Under the pieces are notes generated by a model. The model worked only from the letters and a program-made list of their open reading frames with translations, had not been told where the DNA came from and did not search any database. From positions 41,675-105,674 of the forward strand of contig CAZGML010000006.1 of NCBI GenBank assembly GCA_964526965.1: a stretch of 64,000 bases of DNA. Direction: 5' to 3'. Position numbers and translations under genes: made by a program. Shown piece by piece: positions 50,551 to 59,814 of this stretch. The DNA is from UBA6265 sp964526965 (GTDB taxonomy: Bacteria > Chloroflexota > Chloroflexia > Thermomicrobiales > UBA6265). The number at the start of each line of letters is the position of its first letter. Within the stretch, counting starts at the first letter, position 1.

Positions 50551-51759
50551 ATGACACACCGCAACCAACCAGACAAATTCATCGACGTCACCATTGACCG
50601 TATCGTGGGAGATGGCAAGGGTATCGGATTCACCGAGGGCAAAACCGTCTTCGTAAGCCGCACTGCCCCGGGCGATCATGTTCGTGCCCGCGTTTTACGC
50701 ACCAGCAAGAACGTCCTCCATGCCGAGGTGGAGAAAATCCATACGCCCTCACCGATGCGCATCGAGCCCGAGGTCGAGTACGCCAGGCGCGCCGGCATCT
50801 ACGATTTCATCCACATCGGCTACGAGGATCAGCTTAAGCTGAAGGTCGGCATGATCGAGGATTCCCTGCGCCGCATCGCCAAATTGGAAGACTGGCCGAA
50901 GATCGATATCATCCCAAGCCCGAAGCAGTTTGGCTATCGCAGTCGCGCGGAGTTCCAGGTCAGCGCCGAAAACAATCTCGTCGGCTATTTTGCAGAGAAC
51001 AGCAAAACCATCGTCGATGTCGAACATTGCCCGTTGCTTACGGACACTATGAACGTGCTTTTGCAGACGCTGCGGGACGATGTTGAAGCTGGCCTTGTAC
51101 CAGACAGCGCGCGAGAATACCGCGCTGTCGCGACGGATTTCGGCACGGCATTGGAGCAAACCGCCACGCAGCGATCTGCCGTGCTTCAACAGCAGGTTGG
51201 TGACTTCACCTACACCTTCAGCGCGGAGAGCTTCTTCCAGGCAAACATCGACATCGCTGCCGAGCTGGTGAAGGGGGTGATGAAGATCGCCACCCAGGCC
51301 CGCGCCGAGAACGGGTACGCGGTTGACCTCTACTCCGGAGTGGGGCTCTTTAGCCTGCCGCTGGCGGAACTGTTCAAGCGTGTCATCGCCGTTGAGAGTC
51401 ACAAGCCGGCCATCCAGTTCCTGAATGAGAACCTGGAAAACGCAGGCTTCACCCGCAGCAAGGCCATCTCCACACCGGTGGAGCACTGGGTGCGTGGCGA
51501 CAATTCACGGTATGGCAAGGTCGCCTTCATGGTGTTCGACCCGCCCCGCACCGGTGCCGGAGCCAGGGCAATCCAGGGCATGATCGATATGAATCCCGCC
51601 CATATTGCAGCAGTCAGTTGCGACCCCGCTACATTCGCGCGCGACCTGCGTGGCCTGTTGGATGGTGGCTACGAACTCATGGGCGTAACGGCGTACGACA
51701 TGTTCCCGCAGACGCACCACGTCGAGCTCCTGGCACACCTGAAGCGGTGCGATGTGTGA
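50551..51759 (+). CDS. 23S rRNA (uracil-5-)-methyltransferase, TrmA/RlmD family
   Basis: 402 residues. An N-terminal TRAM domain (FIDVTIDRIVGDGKGIGFTEGKTVFVSRTAPGDHVRARV), then the Rossmann domain with GYAVDLYSGVGLFSLPLA, FDPPRTGAG and the catalytic Cys in VSCDPATFARDL. It methylates uracil C5 in rRNA or tRNA. The 4Fe-4S cysteines present in RlmD of E. coli are not evident at the N-terminus. GGAG seven bases before ATG 50551. The stop overlaps the RusA-like gene (GTGA). Confidence 0.92.
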   Translation: MTHRNQPDKFIDVTIDRIVGDGKGIGFTEGKTVFVSRTAPGDHVRARVLRTSKNVLHAEVEKIHTPSPMRIEPEVEYARRAGIYDFIHIGYEDQLKLKVGMIEDSLRRIAKLEDWPKIDIIPSPKQFGYRSRAEFQVSAENNLVGYFAENSKTIVDVEHCPLLTDTMNVLLQTLRDDVEAGLVPDSAREYRAVATDFGTALEQTATQRSAVLQQQVGDFTYTFSAESFFQANIDIAAELVKGVMKIATQARAENGYAVDLYSGVGLFSLPLAELFKRVIAVESHKPAIQFLNENLENAGFTRSKAISTPVEHWVRGDNSRYGKVAFMVFDPPRTGAGARAIQGMIDMNPAHIAAVSCDPATFARDLRGLLDGGYELMGVTAYDMFPQTHHVELLAHLKRCDV

Positions 51760-52211
51760 GTACCCGGAAGCCGGTAACCTTGCACCTTTCGCTCTCCTTG
51801 CCACCGAGCATCAACGCCCAGTACGTGGTGGTTGGAAAGCGCAAGCGTGTGCTCAGCAAGGTGGCCAATACCTGGAAGAAAGATGCCATCAAGGCCATGC
51901 AAATGATGCGCGACAAGTCCATCATCAGCCCTGTTGAGGAGCATGCCTTTCAGAACAACCTGCTTGGTGTGTACATGACCTTCTATTTCTCCACTCCCAT
52001 GCGGCGAGACCTGGATGGCGGCGTCAAAATCACGCTCGATACCATCGCCGAATCGCTGGGGTTCGATGACCGCAATGTCGTGGACATGCACCTTACCAAG
52101 CAGATCGATCCGCTCAACCCACGCGTGGAAGTGGAGATCGAGACTATTGAGGGCTGGACATTCGATCGCGAGTACGTGGTGCTTGCCGATCCCGCAGAAG
52201 AAGACGAATAG
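51756..52211 (+). CDS. RusA-like Holliday-junction resolvase
   Basis: 151 residues. LPPSINAQYVVVGKRKRVL and the catalytic RRDLDGGVKITLDTIAESLGFDDRNVVDMHLTKQ (conserved Asp and Lys/Gln) are RusA hallmarks; RusA cuts Holliday junctions and is usually carried by prophages. No other phage gene is near. The GTG start lies inside the preceding stop (GTGTGA, 4-bp overlap), so it is coupled to an RNA methyltransferase, an unusual partner. The C-terminus is acidic. Confidence 0.85.
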   Translation: MSTRKPVTLHLSLSLPPSINAQYVVVGKRKRVLSKVANTWKKDAIKAMQMMRDKSIISPVEEHAFQNNLLGVYMTFYFSTPMRRDLDGGVKITLDTIAESLGFDDRNVVDMHLTKQIDPLNPRVEVEIETIEGWTFDREYVVLADPAEEDE

Positions 52212-52336
52212 ACCCCGCAGTCGTCAGTCAGGGCGTTTGTGCTCTGTATCGCCGGCGGCGGTCAATACGCATCCGATGTCGTGTTTAACCTGCTGTATGC
52301 CGAGGTTTGGACGTCGATCATCTGGAATAAACGAGG

Positions 52337-52930
52337 CTAGTCACGGGCGTACACCGTATCGCCAAGGCGGATCTCCACCGCTTCCGCGTCTTCCGGATAC
52401 ACTGCCAGATACCCGCGCCGACCATCTTCAAGGAACTGGAGCGTGTCGGTAATCCGTTTGTCCGGCTTTGCATCATCGGGGAGCTGCAGGCAATACCTGG
52501 CGAACGGCGCACACGGATGCGCCACCTCCCACGGCCCTATTGAAATCTCGCGATCATCGCCCTTGATCACAATGCCGCGCTGGATATCCTCCAGCGGAAT
52601 GAGATCGCTGCATTCCACCAGAAGTGACTCCGCGGCGATGCCGTCCGTAAGGTGATCGCCAAATCGATCGCGCATGGAATCGTAATGACTGGTGAAGCAG
52701 AGCGACACGCCGTTGTTGCCGCGGTACTTGCTGCGCGGATGCGAGCGGTTATGCACGTCCGGCAAAATGCTGCCGTCACGTGCTACACCCTGCACGCCGT
52801 CAGCGTTGAGGCGGAGCGCTTCCACAGTTTGCAGGTGCTCTTCCGGTGTGTAGCGCTCGTTCGGCTTTTTGCCGGTTTTGATCGATTCCACCTGCACCTG
52901 CAACCGCGTTATGATCCCGAGCCGGCGCAT
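52337..52930 (-). CDS. MOSC-domain protein
   Basis: 197 residues. RSKYRGNNGVSLCFTSHYDSMRDRFG, GIAAESLLVECSDLIPLEDIQRGIVIKGDDREISIGPWEVAHPCAPFARYCL has the conserved cysteine of MOSC (molybdenum-cofactor sulfurase C-terminal) domains. They transfer sulfur or act as molybdenum-cofactor enzymes. The ATG shares one base with the TAA of the upstream hydrolase gene, so translation is coupled. Confidence 0.75.
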   Translation of the reverse strand: MRRLGIITRLQVQVESIKTGKKPNERYTPEEHLQTVEALRLNADGVQGVARDGSILPDVHNRSHPRSKYRGNNGVSLCFTSHYDSMRDRFGDHLTDGIAAESLLVECSDLIPLEDIQRGIVIKGDDREISIGPWEVAHPCAPFARYCLQLPDDAKPDKRITDTLQFLEDGRRGYLAVYPEDAEAVEIRLGDTVYARD

Positions 52931-54540
52931 TAGTTCGCCGGAAGCGATACCGGGCTCGCCACCGGGGTGGCCGGAATCGCCTCGAGTTCTTCCTCGGTCG
53001 GGAAGGGTATCGATGCATCCGCGCAGGATGCGTCTACTTCGGTGCCCGGATCATCGAGGAAATCCAACATCATCGGACCCGAGCAATCGGGAACGTAGGT
53101 GGCCGGATCATGTCCCTGGGCGGTGAAGTTAACCAACTGGCTGTTTGGGAAATTCGCTGCGACGACATCGCCGTTATTGGCGGGTGTAATGGGATCGAAC
53201 GAGCCGGTTAAGATCAGCATTGGCTCGTCGCTCGATACCGCTTCAGCCTCGATCGGATCCGCCTCCGGCATATCCCACATCTGGCAGATCACATAGGCTT
53301 GGTCCCCCAGGCTGATCCAGCTGCCATCGGTGAACGGGGCCGGCAGATCTACGCTGGCGATAGCCTGGTTCGACTCTTCTTCCGGGCTAAACGGAATCTC
53401 ATCCTGGCAGAAGTAGGTGAACATCGCTCCAAGCGAGGCACCGCCTCCAGCGAGTATGCTCGGCCCGAACATTTGCAATATGGAATCATCGCCTTCGGCC
53501 ACCGTGGTCACCAGGTACGGCACCAGCGGCACGAAATCGCCAATAAACACGCCCAGATACAGGATCTGCATGAACTGATAGTTATCGACCGGAATCTCCA
53601 TCGATTCGCCAGTCAGCGGGTCTGTAGCCACGAGGGCCATCGGTTGTGATTTGAGGCGCTCGTTCGCGCGCAGGAAATCCCGCGCCGGATCCGGATTGGC
53701 TTCCGCGCAAACCGGATCGTTCGCGCATGCGTCCCAAAGCTGTTCCAGTGCGTTATTGAACCCGATGGTTTGGTCGGCAAACGGATTGTTCTCCAACGGG
53801 AGCGGCGAGGAGATAATGGTCGACCGGATTGATTCCGGATAATCACGCACGGCGCTCAACGCCAGCTTGGATCCGTAGCTAATTCCGTAGAGGTTCACCT
53901 CGTCGTAGCCCATCGCAACGCGAATCGCCTCGATGTCGGCAGCGTTGTTTTTAGTGGTGAACGCGGTTGGATCGATACCCGAGTTCTTCAGCTCGGATCC
54001 ACAGCGCAGGAGTTCGAAACCAATATTCGCATCGGAGACTTCCCCATCTTCTCCAACCTGCTCGAACGGGCAGGCAAGCGAGGGAGTCGATTGCCCCATG
54101 CCACGCTGGTCGAACAGGATTACATCCTGTCGGTCAAGCATGAAATCCCACACCGGAAATTCATCGCCGAAGATGGGAAGGACTGTGCTCATATCCTGGC
54201 CCGGACCACCTAGCAGGATCATCAGCGGGTCCGGCGCCGGGTTCTCGGCGACAGATGCGATCCGTACAATTGGGAGCGTCACTGTTTCGGCACTGTTGCC
54301 ATCCGGATACATCGGTGCGGTAACCCACCCACAGAAGATATCCTCACCTTCTGTGAGGCCAGTCGGCACGTCATACATACATTCGGTTTCTTCAAAGGTT
54401 GGTTCAACTGTCACCGGCGATGCATCAGGGGATGCTGCAGGTGTTTGCGCCAGGCTGGTGCCTATTGGTGCCGCCAGAAGCCCGAGTGTGATGACGAGCA
54501 TTAATGCTCGCCTAATTAACTGTGATTCTCTGGAACGCAT
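52930..54540 (-). CDS. Secreted alpha/beta-hydrolase, TAP-like peptidase family
   Basis: 536 residues. Signal peptide to about residue 31, an ASPDASPVTVEP linker typical of Thermomicrobia-like secreted proteins, HGG-like LLGGPGQDMS, DQRGMGQSTPSL, the nucleophile GISYGSKLALSAV, and Asp/His in LTGSFDPITPANNG and AQGHDPATYV. It fits the SlpD/TAP-like tripeptidyl aminopeptidase and proline-iminopeptidase group. AAAGGG before the ATG. The next gene, a MOSC protein, is coupled by TAATG. Confidence 0.9.
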   Translation of the reverse strand: MRSRESQLIRRALMLVITLGLLAAPIGTSLAQTPAASPDASPVTVEPTFEETECMYDVPTGLTEGEDIFCGWVTAPMYPDGNSAETVTLPIVRIASVAENPAPDPLMILLGGPGQDMSTVLPIFGDEFPVWDFMLDRQDVILFDQRGMGQSTPSLACPFEQVGEDGEVSDANIGFELLRCGSELKNSGIDPTAFTTKNNAADIEAIRVAMGYDEVNLYGISYGSKLALSAVRDYPESIRSTIISSPLPLENNPFADQTIGFNNALEQLWDACANDPVCAEANPDPARDFLRANERLKSQPMALVATDPLTGESMEIPVDNYQFMQILYLGVFIGDFVPLVPYLVTTVAEGDDSILQMFGPSILAGGGASLGAMFTYFCQDEIPFSPEEESNQAIASVDLPAPFTDGSWISLGDQAYVICQMWDMPEADPIEAEAVSSDEPMLILTGSFDPITPANNGDVVAANFPNSQLVNFTAQGHDPATYVPDCSGPMMLDFLDDPGTEVDASCADASIPFPTEEELEAIPATPVASPVSLPAN

Positions 54541-54822
54541 GGAGACCCTTTCGATCGGCTTTTCACTCCGGTAATGCTAGCGCATGACGACGTGTTGATT
54601 GTTAACACCATGTGTCGTACGCCGCCTCGAAACCATAGAGATGCAGGGTTAGGGCCGTCATCGTCGTGCTGCTTACGGTGCACGTGACGTACCGATGGGC
54701 GATGGGTTGCGTGAGCAAAAATGCGTGTTTTGCCCACTTTTCACTGCCGTGCTATTGTCGAATAGCTTTATGAAGAATCGGGTGCTGGTCGAGAGTCCAG
54801 CTATTAAATGCGGGAGCTAGGT

Positions 54823-55947
54823 ATGGCCAACGTACTCGTTGTAGGCGGCGGAGTTATTGGTGCGTCGGTGGCCTTTCGGGCGGCCCAGGCTGGCGCGGAA
54901 GTCACCCTGATCGACGCCGGTGGGCTCGGCCAGGGTGCCTCATTTGTCGGGTTCGGTGCCATGTTCGCCAGCAACAAAAACGACCAGGATTACTACCGGC
55001 TCAATGTCGCCGGTATGGGCGAGCACCTCCGCCTGAGGAATGAGTTCGGCAATGCCCCATGGCTCCACCAGGTGGGATCAATCCAGTGGGAGCGCGGTGG
55101 CGGTGCCCGGGATTACGTCGGCAACTTCGAGCCGCTAAAGGATGTCGCCACGCGATTACGATCCTGGGGGTATCGGGCGGAGTCGCTGCCAGCTTCCGAA
55201 CTCCGCTACCTGGAGCCCGATGTCGTTATGCCCGCAGAAGTGGAAGAGTTCGTCTACTACGCCGATGAGGGGTACATTGACCCCGTGCTCTATGTCGGAA
55301 ACCTGCTCGGCCGAGCCCGCGATTACGGCGCGACGGTCCGTTCGAACTGCGCAGTCACCGGATTCATCCGCGAAGGCGATACGATCAAGGGCGTGAACAC
55401 GAGCACCGGCGAAACGTTGTACGCCGATACCGTTGTGCTCTGCACCGGCAAGTGGACCGATGAGGTAGCTCAACTCCTGGGGCTCGAATTCGAGATGTCG
55501 CCCTGGCTGGGTATCACCATGATCTCTACGCCAGTTGCCGCCCGCCTCAACTCGATTGTGAAAGACGGTCTCAACGCATTTCGACCCGATGGTGCCGGAC
55601 GGGTCTTTGTGCACCACAACGAGTTTGATGACATGGTCTCCATCGACAATCCGGATGATCCCACACCAGACGTGAAGGCGGACCTGATAAACCGCGTTGC
55701 GGAAGTGTTCCCGCAGATAAAAGATGCGTCTATCGAAGCCGCCAGAATCACGATCCGACCGGTACCAGGCGGGGACCATAACTCCGCTATCGGACCCGCT
55801 CCCGGGCTCGAGGGAGTCTATTTCGTGGTGTCGCACAGCGCTATCACGTTGGCTCCGCTGTTGGGCAGGCTTTCCACTGGTGAAATCCTCTCCGGCGGAT
55901 CGAATGATCGCCTGGAGCCATACCGGCCCGCACGATTGATCTCATAG
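54823..55947 (+). CDS. FAD-dependent oxidoreductase of the DAO family
   Basis: 374 residues. The N-terminal dinucleotide motif VLVVGGGVIGASVAFRAAQAGAEVTLID and late PGLEGVYFVVSHSAITLAPLLGRLSTGEIL are those of sarcosine/glycine/D-amino-acid oxidases. GGAG before ATG 54823; an in-frame ATG at 54808 has no site. Probable role: oxidation of an N-methyl or amino acid. Single gene, 282 bp after the hydrolase gene in a divergent arrangement; no clear promoter found in that spacer. Confidence 0.88.
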   Translation: MANVLVVGGGVIGASVAFRAAQAGAEVTLIDAGGLGQGASFVGFGAMFASNKNDQDYYRLNVAGMGEHLRLRNEFGNAPWLHQVGSIQWERGGGARDYVGNFEPLKDVATRLRSWGYRAESLPASELRYLEPDVVMPAEVEEFVYYADEGYIDPVLYVGNLLGRARDYGATVRSNCAVTGFIREGDTIKGVNTSTGETLYADTVVLCTGKWTDEVAQLLGLEFEMSPWLGITMISTPVAARLNSIVKDGLNAFRPDGAGRVFVHHNEFDDMVSIDNPDDPTPDVKADLINRVAEVFPQIKDASIEAARITIRPVPGGDHNSAIGPAPGLEGVYFVVSHSAITLAPLLGRLSTGEILSGGSNDRLEPYRPARLIS

Positions 55948-56009
55948 CGGAACGTTCCAGCCGAAATCACTTCGCTTGTGGTGTAATGCCCGGGATGGAG
56001 TGAGGAAGA

Positions 56010-57014
56010 ATGGCACCGATCATTGAGGTCAACAACGTCGCACGAGAGTTTCGTCGTCCGAAACAGATACAGGGTCCCTTTGGCGGTATCCGCTCGTTTT
56101 TCACGCGTGAAGCGGATATCGTGCGTGCCGTTGAAGACGTCTCCTTTTCAATAGAAGAGGGCGAGATCGTCGGCTACCTCGGAGCCAACGGCGCCGGCAA
56201 GAGCACAACGATCAAGATGCTGAGCGGAATTCTGGTGCCGACCTCCGGAACAGTCACGGTCAATGGCCTTGTGCCGTGGGAGAACCGCGAAGAGAACGCG
56301 CTGAATATCGGTGTGGTTTTCGGGCAGAGAACCCAGTTGTGGTGGGACCTGCCGCTGATCGATTCGCTGCGGATCATCGCGAAGCTCTACCGGATGGATA
56401 CACCCCGGTACGAGCGCAATCTCGCTCGCCTCAACGAACTGCTCGACCTGCAGCCATTTCTCCAGACACCCGTGCGCCAACTCAGCCTCGGTCAACGCAT
56501 GCGCGGTGACCTAACGGCGGCAATGTTGTACGAGCCGAGGATTCTCTATCTCGATGAACCGACGATCGGCCTGGATGTGGTCGCGAAGGAGCGCATGCGC
56601 TCCTTCATCGAGCAGGTGAATCGCGAATCCGGCACCACGATTATTCTTACAACTCACGATCTCGCCGATGTTGAACGCCTGACGAAGCGAATCATCTTCA
56701 TTGATAAGGGCCGCGTGCTCTTCGATGGCCCGGTTGCCGAGCTCAAGCATCGCTATGCGCCGTATCGTGAATTGCATGTGACGCTCGCACCGAACGGTGA
56801 GGACATCACACCGGTCGATGACCTTACCGGCGTCATCGATGTGCAGCAACCGGATGGGCAACTCGTCATCCGGTTCGATCCGCAGGTGATTGCCGTTGCT
56901 GATCTCATTGCGGCGGTTGTTGCGGGGAACGTTGTCAGCGACCTCGCCATCGTGGAACCTGCGCTGGAAAGCGTGGTGCGAGAAATCGTGCAAAGTGGAG
57001 ACGTGCGGGCATGA
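56010..57014 (+). CDS. ABC-2 exporter ATPase
   Basis: 334 residues. Walker A GANGAGKST, signature LSLGQRMRG and Walker B ILYLDEPTIGLD are intact; the signature deviates from LSGGQ in the manner of the COG4586 group, which also has an N-terminal extension before the ATP domain. A C-terminal extension of about 90 residues follows. GAGGAAGA before the ATG. First gene of an exporter operon with two permeases. Confidence 0.93.
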   Translation: MAPIIEVNNVAREFRRPKQIQGPFGGIRSFFTREADIVRAVEDVSFSIEEGEIVGYLGANGAGKSTTIKMLSGILVPTSGTVTVNGLVPWENREENALNIGVVFGQRTQLWWDLPLIDSLRIIAKLYRMDTPRYERNLARLNELLDLQPFLQTPVRQLSLGQRMRGDLTAAMLYEPRILYLDEPTIGLDVVAKERMRSFIEQVNRESGTTIILTTHDLADVERLTKRIIFIDKGRVLFDGPVAELKHRYAPYRELHVTLAPNGEDITPVDDLTGVIDVQQPDGQLVIRFDPQVIAVADLIAAVVAGNVVSDLAIVEPALESVVREIVQSGDVRA

Positions 57015-57817
57015 TGTTCACTGCCAACATTCCTGCCTGGAAAGAGTTAATGCGCGCCAACATCCGGTTTCAGTTCATGTACCGGTTCAATGTGATTATG
57101 GGTATTTTGCTGGCGGCCGTGACTATTTACCTGCTGACGCTGGTGTGGACCAGTGCCTACGGCGGACGTGATGAAGTTGATGGTATTCCGCTGCAGGCAA
57201 TGCTCGTATACCTCACCATCGGAAACTTGCAAGCATGGTACCTGCGGCCAGAGATTGGCCACGATATCGTCGCCCGCGTGCGCGAGGGGCAGATCGGCTT
57301 CGATTTGAGTCGGCCGGTGAGCTATCCGGGACAGTTGGTTGCAGGTGCAGCTGGCGACTTGCTGGGGATGCTTCCGATGATGATTGCCGCGATTCCCGTC
57401 GCTGCCGTTCTCGGCGAGCTAGCTATGCCACCAGGCTGGCAGGCTGGTGCTGGGTACATCGTGAGCTTCCTGATTGCCTGGCTGATTGCGGTGGAGCTCG
57501 CCATGATTATCGGCCTTGTGGCCTTTTGGACGCTGGAGATGACCGGCTTCATGATGGTCTACAACCTCGTCGGCAGTTTCGCCACGGGAGCACTGGTACC
57601 ACTCTGGTTCATGCCGGATTTGCTGCGGCAATTCGTCCAACTGCTGCCATTCCAGAGCATCGTCTACGTGCCGGTGAGTATTTACATAGGCATTCCGGCC
57701 ACGGGCGGAATCCTGACTGCGCTGGCCCTGCAGCTTTTCTGGGCGGTGGTGCTGGTGGGCGTGATTCGGTTTGTGTGGGAGCGGGCGCTGCATCGCACTG
57801 TGATCCAGGGAGGGTGA
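57011..57817 (+). CDS. ABC-2 permease (COG4587-like)
   Basis: 268 residues with six hydrophobic helices. ANIPAWKELMRANIRFQFMYRFNVIMG starts the family, whose members act with a COG4586 ATPase and a COG3694 permease. It overlaps the ATPase gene by 4 bp. The exported substrate is unknown; such systems have been linked to efflux of antibiotics and lipids. Confidence 0.88.
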   Translation: MMFTANIPAWKELMRANIRFQFMYRFNVIMGILLAAVTIYLLTLVWTSAYGGRDEVDGIPLQAMLVYLTIGNLQAWYLRPEIGHDIVARVREGQIGFDLSRPVSYPGQLVAGAAGDLLGMLPMMIAAIPVAAVLGELAMPPGWQAGAGYIVSFLIAWLIAVELAMIIGLVAFWTLEMTGFMMVYNLVGSFATGALVPLWFMPDLLRQFVQLLPFQSIVYVPVSIYIGIPATGGILTALALQLFWAVVLVGVIRFVWERALHRTVIQGG

Positions 57818-57818
57818 T

Positions 57819-58655
57819 ATGCAATCAGTATCATCCAGGCCGAAGTCACGACTGACCGAAAAACTCTCCCTGTTAGGCACACTGGCCTGCGCGTCGATCC
57901 GCTCCGAACTGCAGTACCGGGTCAATGCGATTAGCAGTATTATCGGTGGCATCCTCTTCCAGATCACCGGTTTTCTCGTCGTCTGGATTATCGTTGCCCG
58001 TTTCAATCAAATCGGCGGATGGGGGCTGGCTGAGCTGACGTTCCTTTACGGAATGCGACTTACCAGCCACGGTATTTTCTACGCCTGTTTTAGTCAGATT
58101 TTTGAACTCGATAACGTGATGATACGGGGAGAGTATGATCGCTACCTCGTGCGACCAATGTCCCCGTTATTGCAACTGTTCACTCGCAAGCTGCGCATCA
58201 ATGCGTTTGGTGACTTGCTTGGCGGTTCGGCACTGCTTGTTGCTGCCAGCACGATTGCAGATGTTGACTGGAGCCCACTTGCGGTGCTCTACCTGCTGTT
58301 GGCGGTTATCGGTGGTGGCCTGGTAGAAGGTGCGGTGCAGATCGCGCTGGGGTCGCTCAGTTTCCGCTTCTTGCACACGCTGGCCTTACGAACCACCGTC
58401 AATGAAATCTTCAATGTCTATGGGAATTACCCACAACAGATCTTCCCGGCAGCATTGCGCACGGGGCTGACCTTCCTGTTGCCGATCGCGTTTGTCGCCT
58501 ACTTTCCGGCGACAGTGCTGCTGAATCGCACCGGCGATCTCGCTGTGCCAGCCTGGCTGGCTGCAAGTTCGCCGTTGGTGGGAGTGATCCTGTTCGCCAT
58601 CGCCGTGCGAATTTGGAAAATCCAGAGTGCGCATTATCAAAGCGCCGGGAATTAA
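57819..58655 (+). CDS. ABC-2 permease (COG3694-like)
   Basis: 278 residues, six helices. It starts 1 bp after the previous stop behind GGAGGGTGAT. LACASIRSELQYRVNAISSIIGGILFQITGFLVVWIIV and NEIFNVYGNYPQQIFP resemble the second permease of this exporter type. The end of the gene lies in the 55-bp stretch that is repeated on the other side of the N gap, so the sequence there is reliable, but what follows is not. Confidence 0.88.
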   Translation: MQSVSSRPKSRLTEKLSLLGTLACASIRSELQYRVNAISSIIGGILFQITGFLVVWIIVARFNQIGGWGLAELTFLYGMRLTSHGIFYACFSQIFELDNVMIRGEYDRYLVRPMSPLLQLFTRKLRINAFGDLLGGSALLVAASTIADVDWSPLAVLYLLLAVIGGGLVEGAVQIALGSLSFRFLHTLALRTTVNEIFNVYGNYPQQIFPAALRTGLTFLLPIAFVAYFPATVLLNRTGDLAVPAWLAASSPLVGVILFAIAVRIWKIQSAHYQSAGN

Positions 58656-58844
58656 GGCGCAACGGTTGCACCGCATTTTACATGCGGTGNNNNNNNNNNN
58701 NNNNNNNNNNNNNNNNNNNNNNNNNNNNNNNNNNNNNNNNNNNNNNNNNNNNNNNNNNNNNNNNNNNNNNNNNNNNNNNNNNNNNNNNNTATCAAAGCGC
58801 CGGGAATTAAGGCGCAACGGTTGCACCGCATTTTACATGCGGTG
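58635..58844. other. Scaffold gap (100 N) flanked by an exact 55-bp duplication
   Basis: 58635-58689 and 58790-58844 are identical over 55 bp on the two sides of 100 N. A 55-bp end overlap and a 100-N filler fit contigs from a k=55 de Bruijn assembly joined by scaffolding, so the true genome probably has neither the N nor the second copy. Confidence 0.85.
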
Positions 58845-58889
58845 TTCACTCAGTCCGGGCAACGGTAGCATCGCATTTTATATGCGGTG
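58661..58889. repeat. CACCGCAT hairpin repeats
   Basis: Hairpins CACCGCAT-TTTAC-ATGCGGTG (58669-58689 and its copy 58824-58844) and CATCGCAT-TTTAT-ATGCGGTG (58869-58889), each preceded by CAACGGT(T/A)GC. The same stem occurs at 25762. They lie between the ABC exporter and the LLM gene, with no coding content. Confidence 0.65.
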
Positions 58890-58923
58890 ATCACCCTGCA
58901 ATGGGGCACCTACGTGTACGCCA

Positions 58924-59754
58924 TTACGGAATGGCTGGCGGTCCTTTACGGATGCGCTCCAGCAACGACTCCGGCGTCTCGGCGTCGTCCCATCGACTTT
59001 CTATGAACCAGGTGGCGCCTGCTTCTGCGACCGATCCGATGTAATCGGTATCGGTGGCGTCTTCCGTTGTCCCTTCGATCACAACGTCAAACGACTTACC
59101 CGTTTCATGATGTGCCTGACACCATGCCACGATCTCCCGCAACACATCTGGCTGCACGGAACCGAACGGATTCTTGTCCGGGGACATATCGACCGGAATG
59201 ATGCCATCCCAACGAGCTGCACGCGCGAGTGATTTCTCGTGCGGCCACCCGGCGACGGTCCAGACCGGGATGCGATCCTGTACCGGTTTTGGTAGCAGGG
59301 TCATATCGCGGACCTGATAGTGTTTGCCGTCGTACGAGAACTTCTGGCCCTTCTGACCGAGCTCGAGAATTGCGAGTGCTTCGTCCAGCCGTTCGGCCCG
59401 TTGCTTGCGATCAGTGGAATCCGTGTTGACGCCGCTGAATCCGACATCGTCCGGGACACCTAACGCTACTGGCAGAACGAGCCGACCGTCGCTGAGATGA
59501 TCGATAGTCACTGCTTCTTTCACGACTTTCCATGGCCGACGTCGGGCCAGCGGCAGGATCATCGCGCCGATGGTGACGCGCTCAGTGACACCGGCGAACG
59601 CGCCCATCATTACCCAGGGATCGTAGACTGGTGTCTCACCGATGGAGATGGCATCCCAGGTGAACACGCCATCCCAGCCGGCGTCTTCTGCTTCGATCGC
59701 CAGCCTCAATACGTCCGCCGGTGTGCCTTTGCTCAGAACAAATCCGTATCTCAT
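58924..59754 (-). CDS. LLM-class (luciferase-like) F420/FMN oxidoreductase
   Basis: 276 residues. MRYGFVLSKGTPADVLRLAIEAEDAGWDGVFTWD, VTIGAMILPLARRRPWKVVKEAVTIDHLSDGRLVLPVALG and the RDMTLLPKPVQDRIPVW block follow the TIM-barrel LLM fold of F420-dependent reductases and alkanal monooxygenases. AAAGGAG before the ATG. Substrate unknown; F420 use is likely in Chloroflexota. Confidence 0.9.
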   Translation of the reverse strand: MRYGFVLSKGTPADVLRLAIEAEDAGWDGVFTWDAISIGETPVYDPWVMMGAFAGVTERVTIGAMILPLARRRPWKVVKEAVTIDHLSDGRLVLPVALGVPDDVGFSGVNTDSTDRKQRAERLDEALAILELGQKGQKFSYDGKHYQVRDMTLLPKPVQDRIPVWTVAGWPHEKSLARAARWDGIIPVDMSPDKNPFGSVQPDVLREIVAWCQAHHETGKSFDVVIEGTTEDATDTDYIGSVAEAGATWFIESRWDDAETPESLLERIRKGPPAIP

Positions 59755-59814
59755 ATCTGCTCCTTTCAGCCACCAGAGTTTAGCGAAGCCGGTGGCCGGA
59801 GCGTGTCCGCATTC

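Noticed and set aside
54541..54822. Shared promoter or operator in the divergent hydrolase/oxidoreductase spacer
   Set aside because: Only weak -10-like words and short dyads; nothing that stands out from background.
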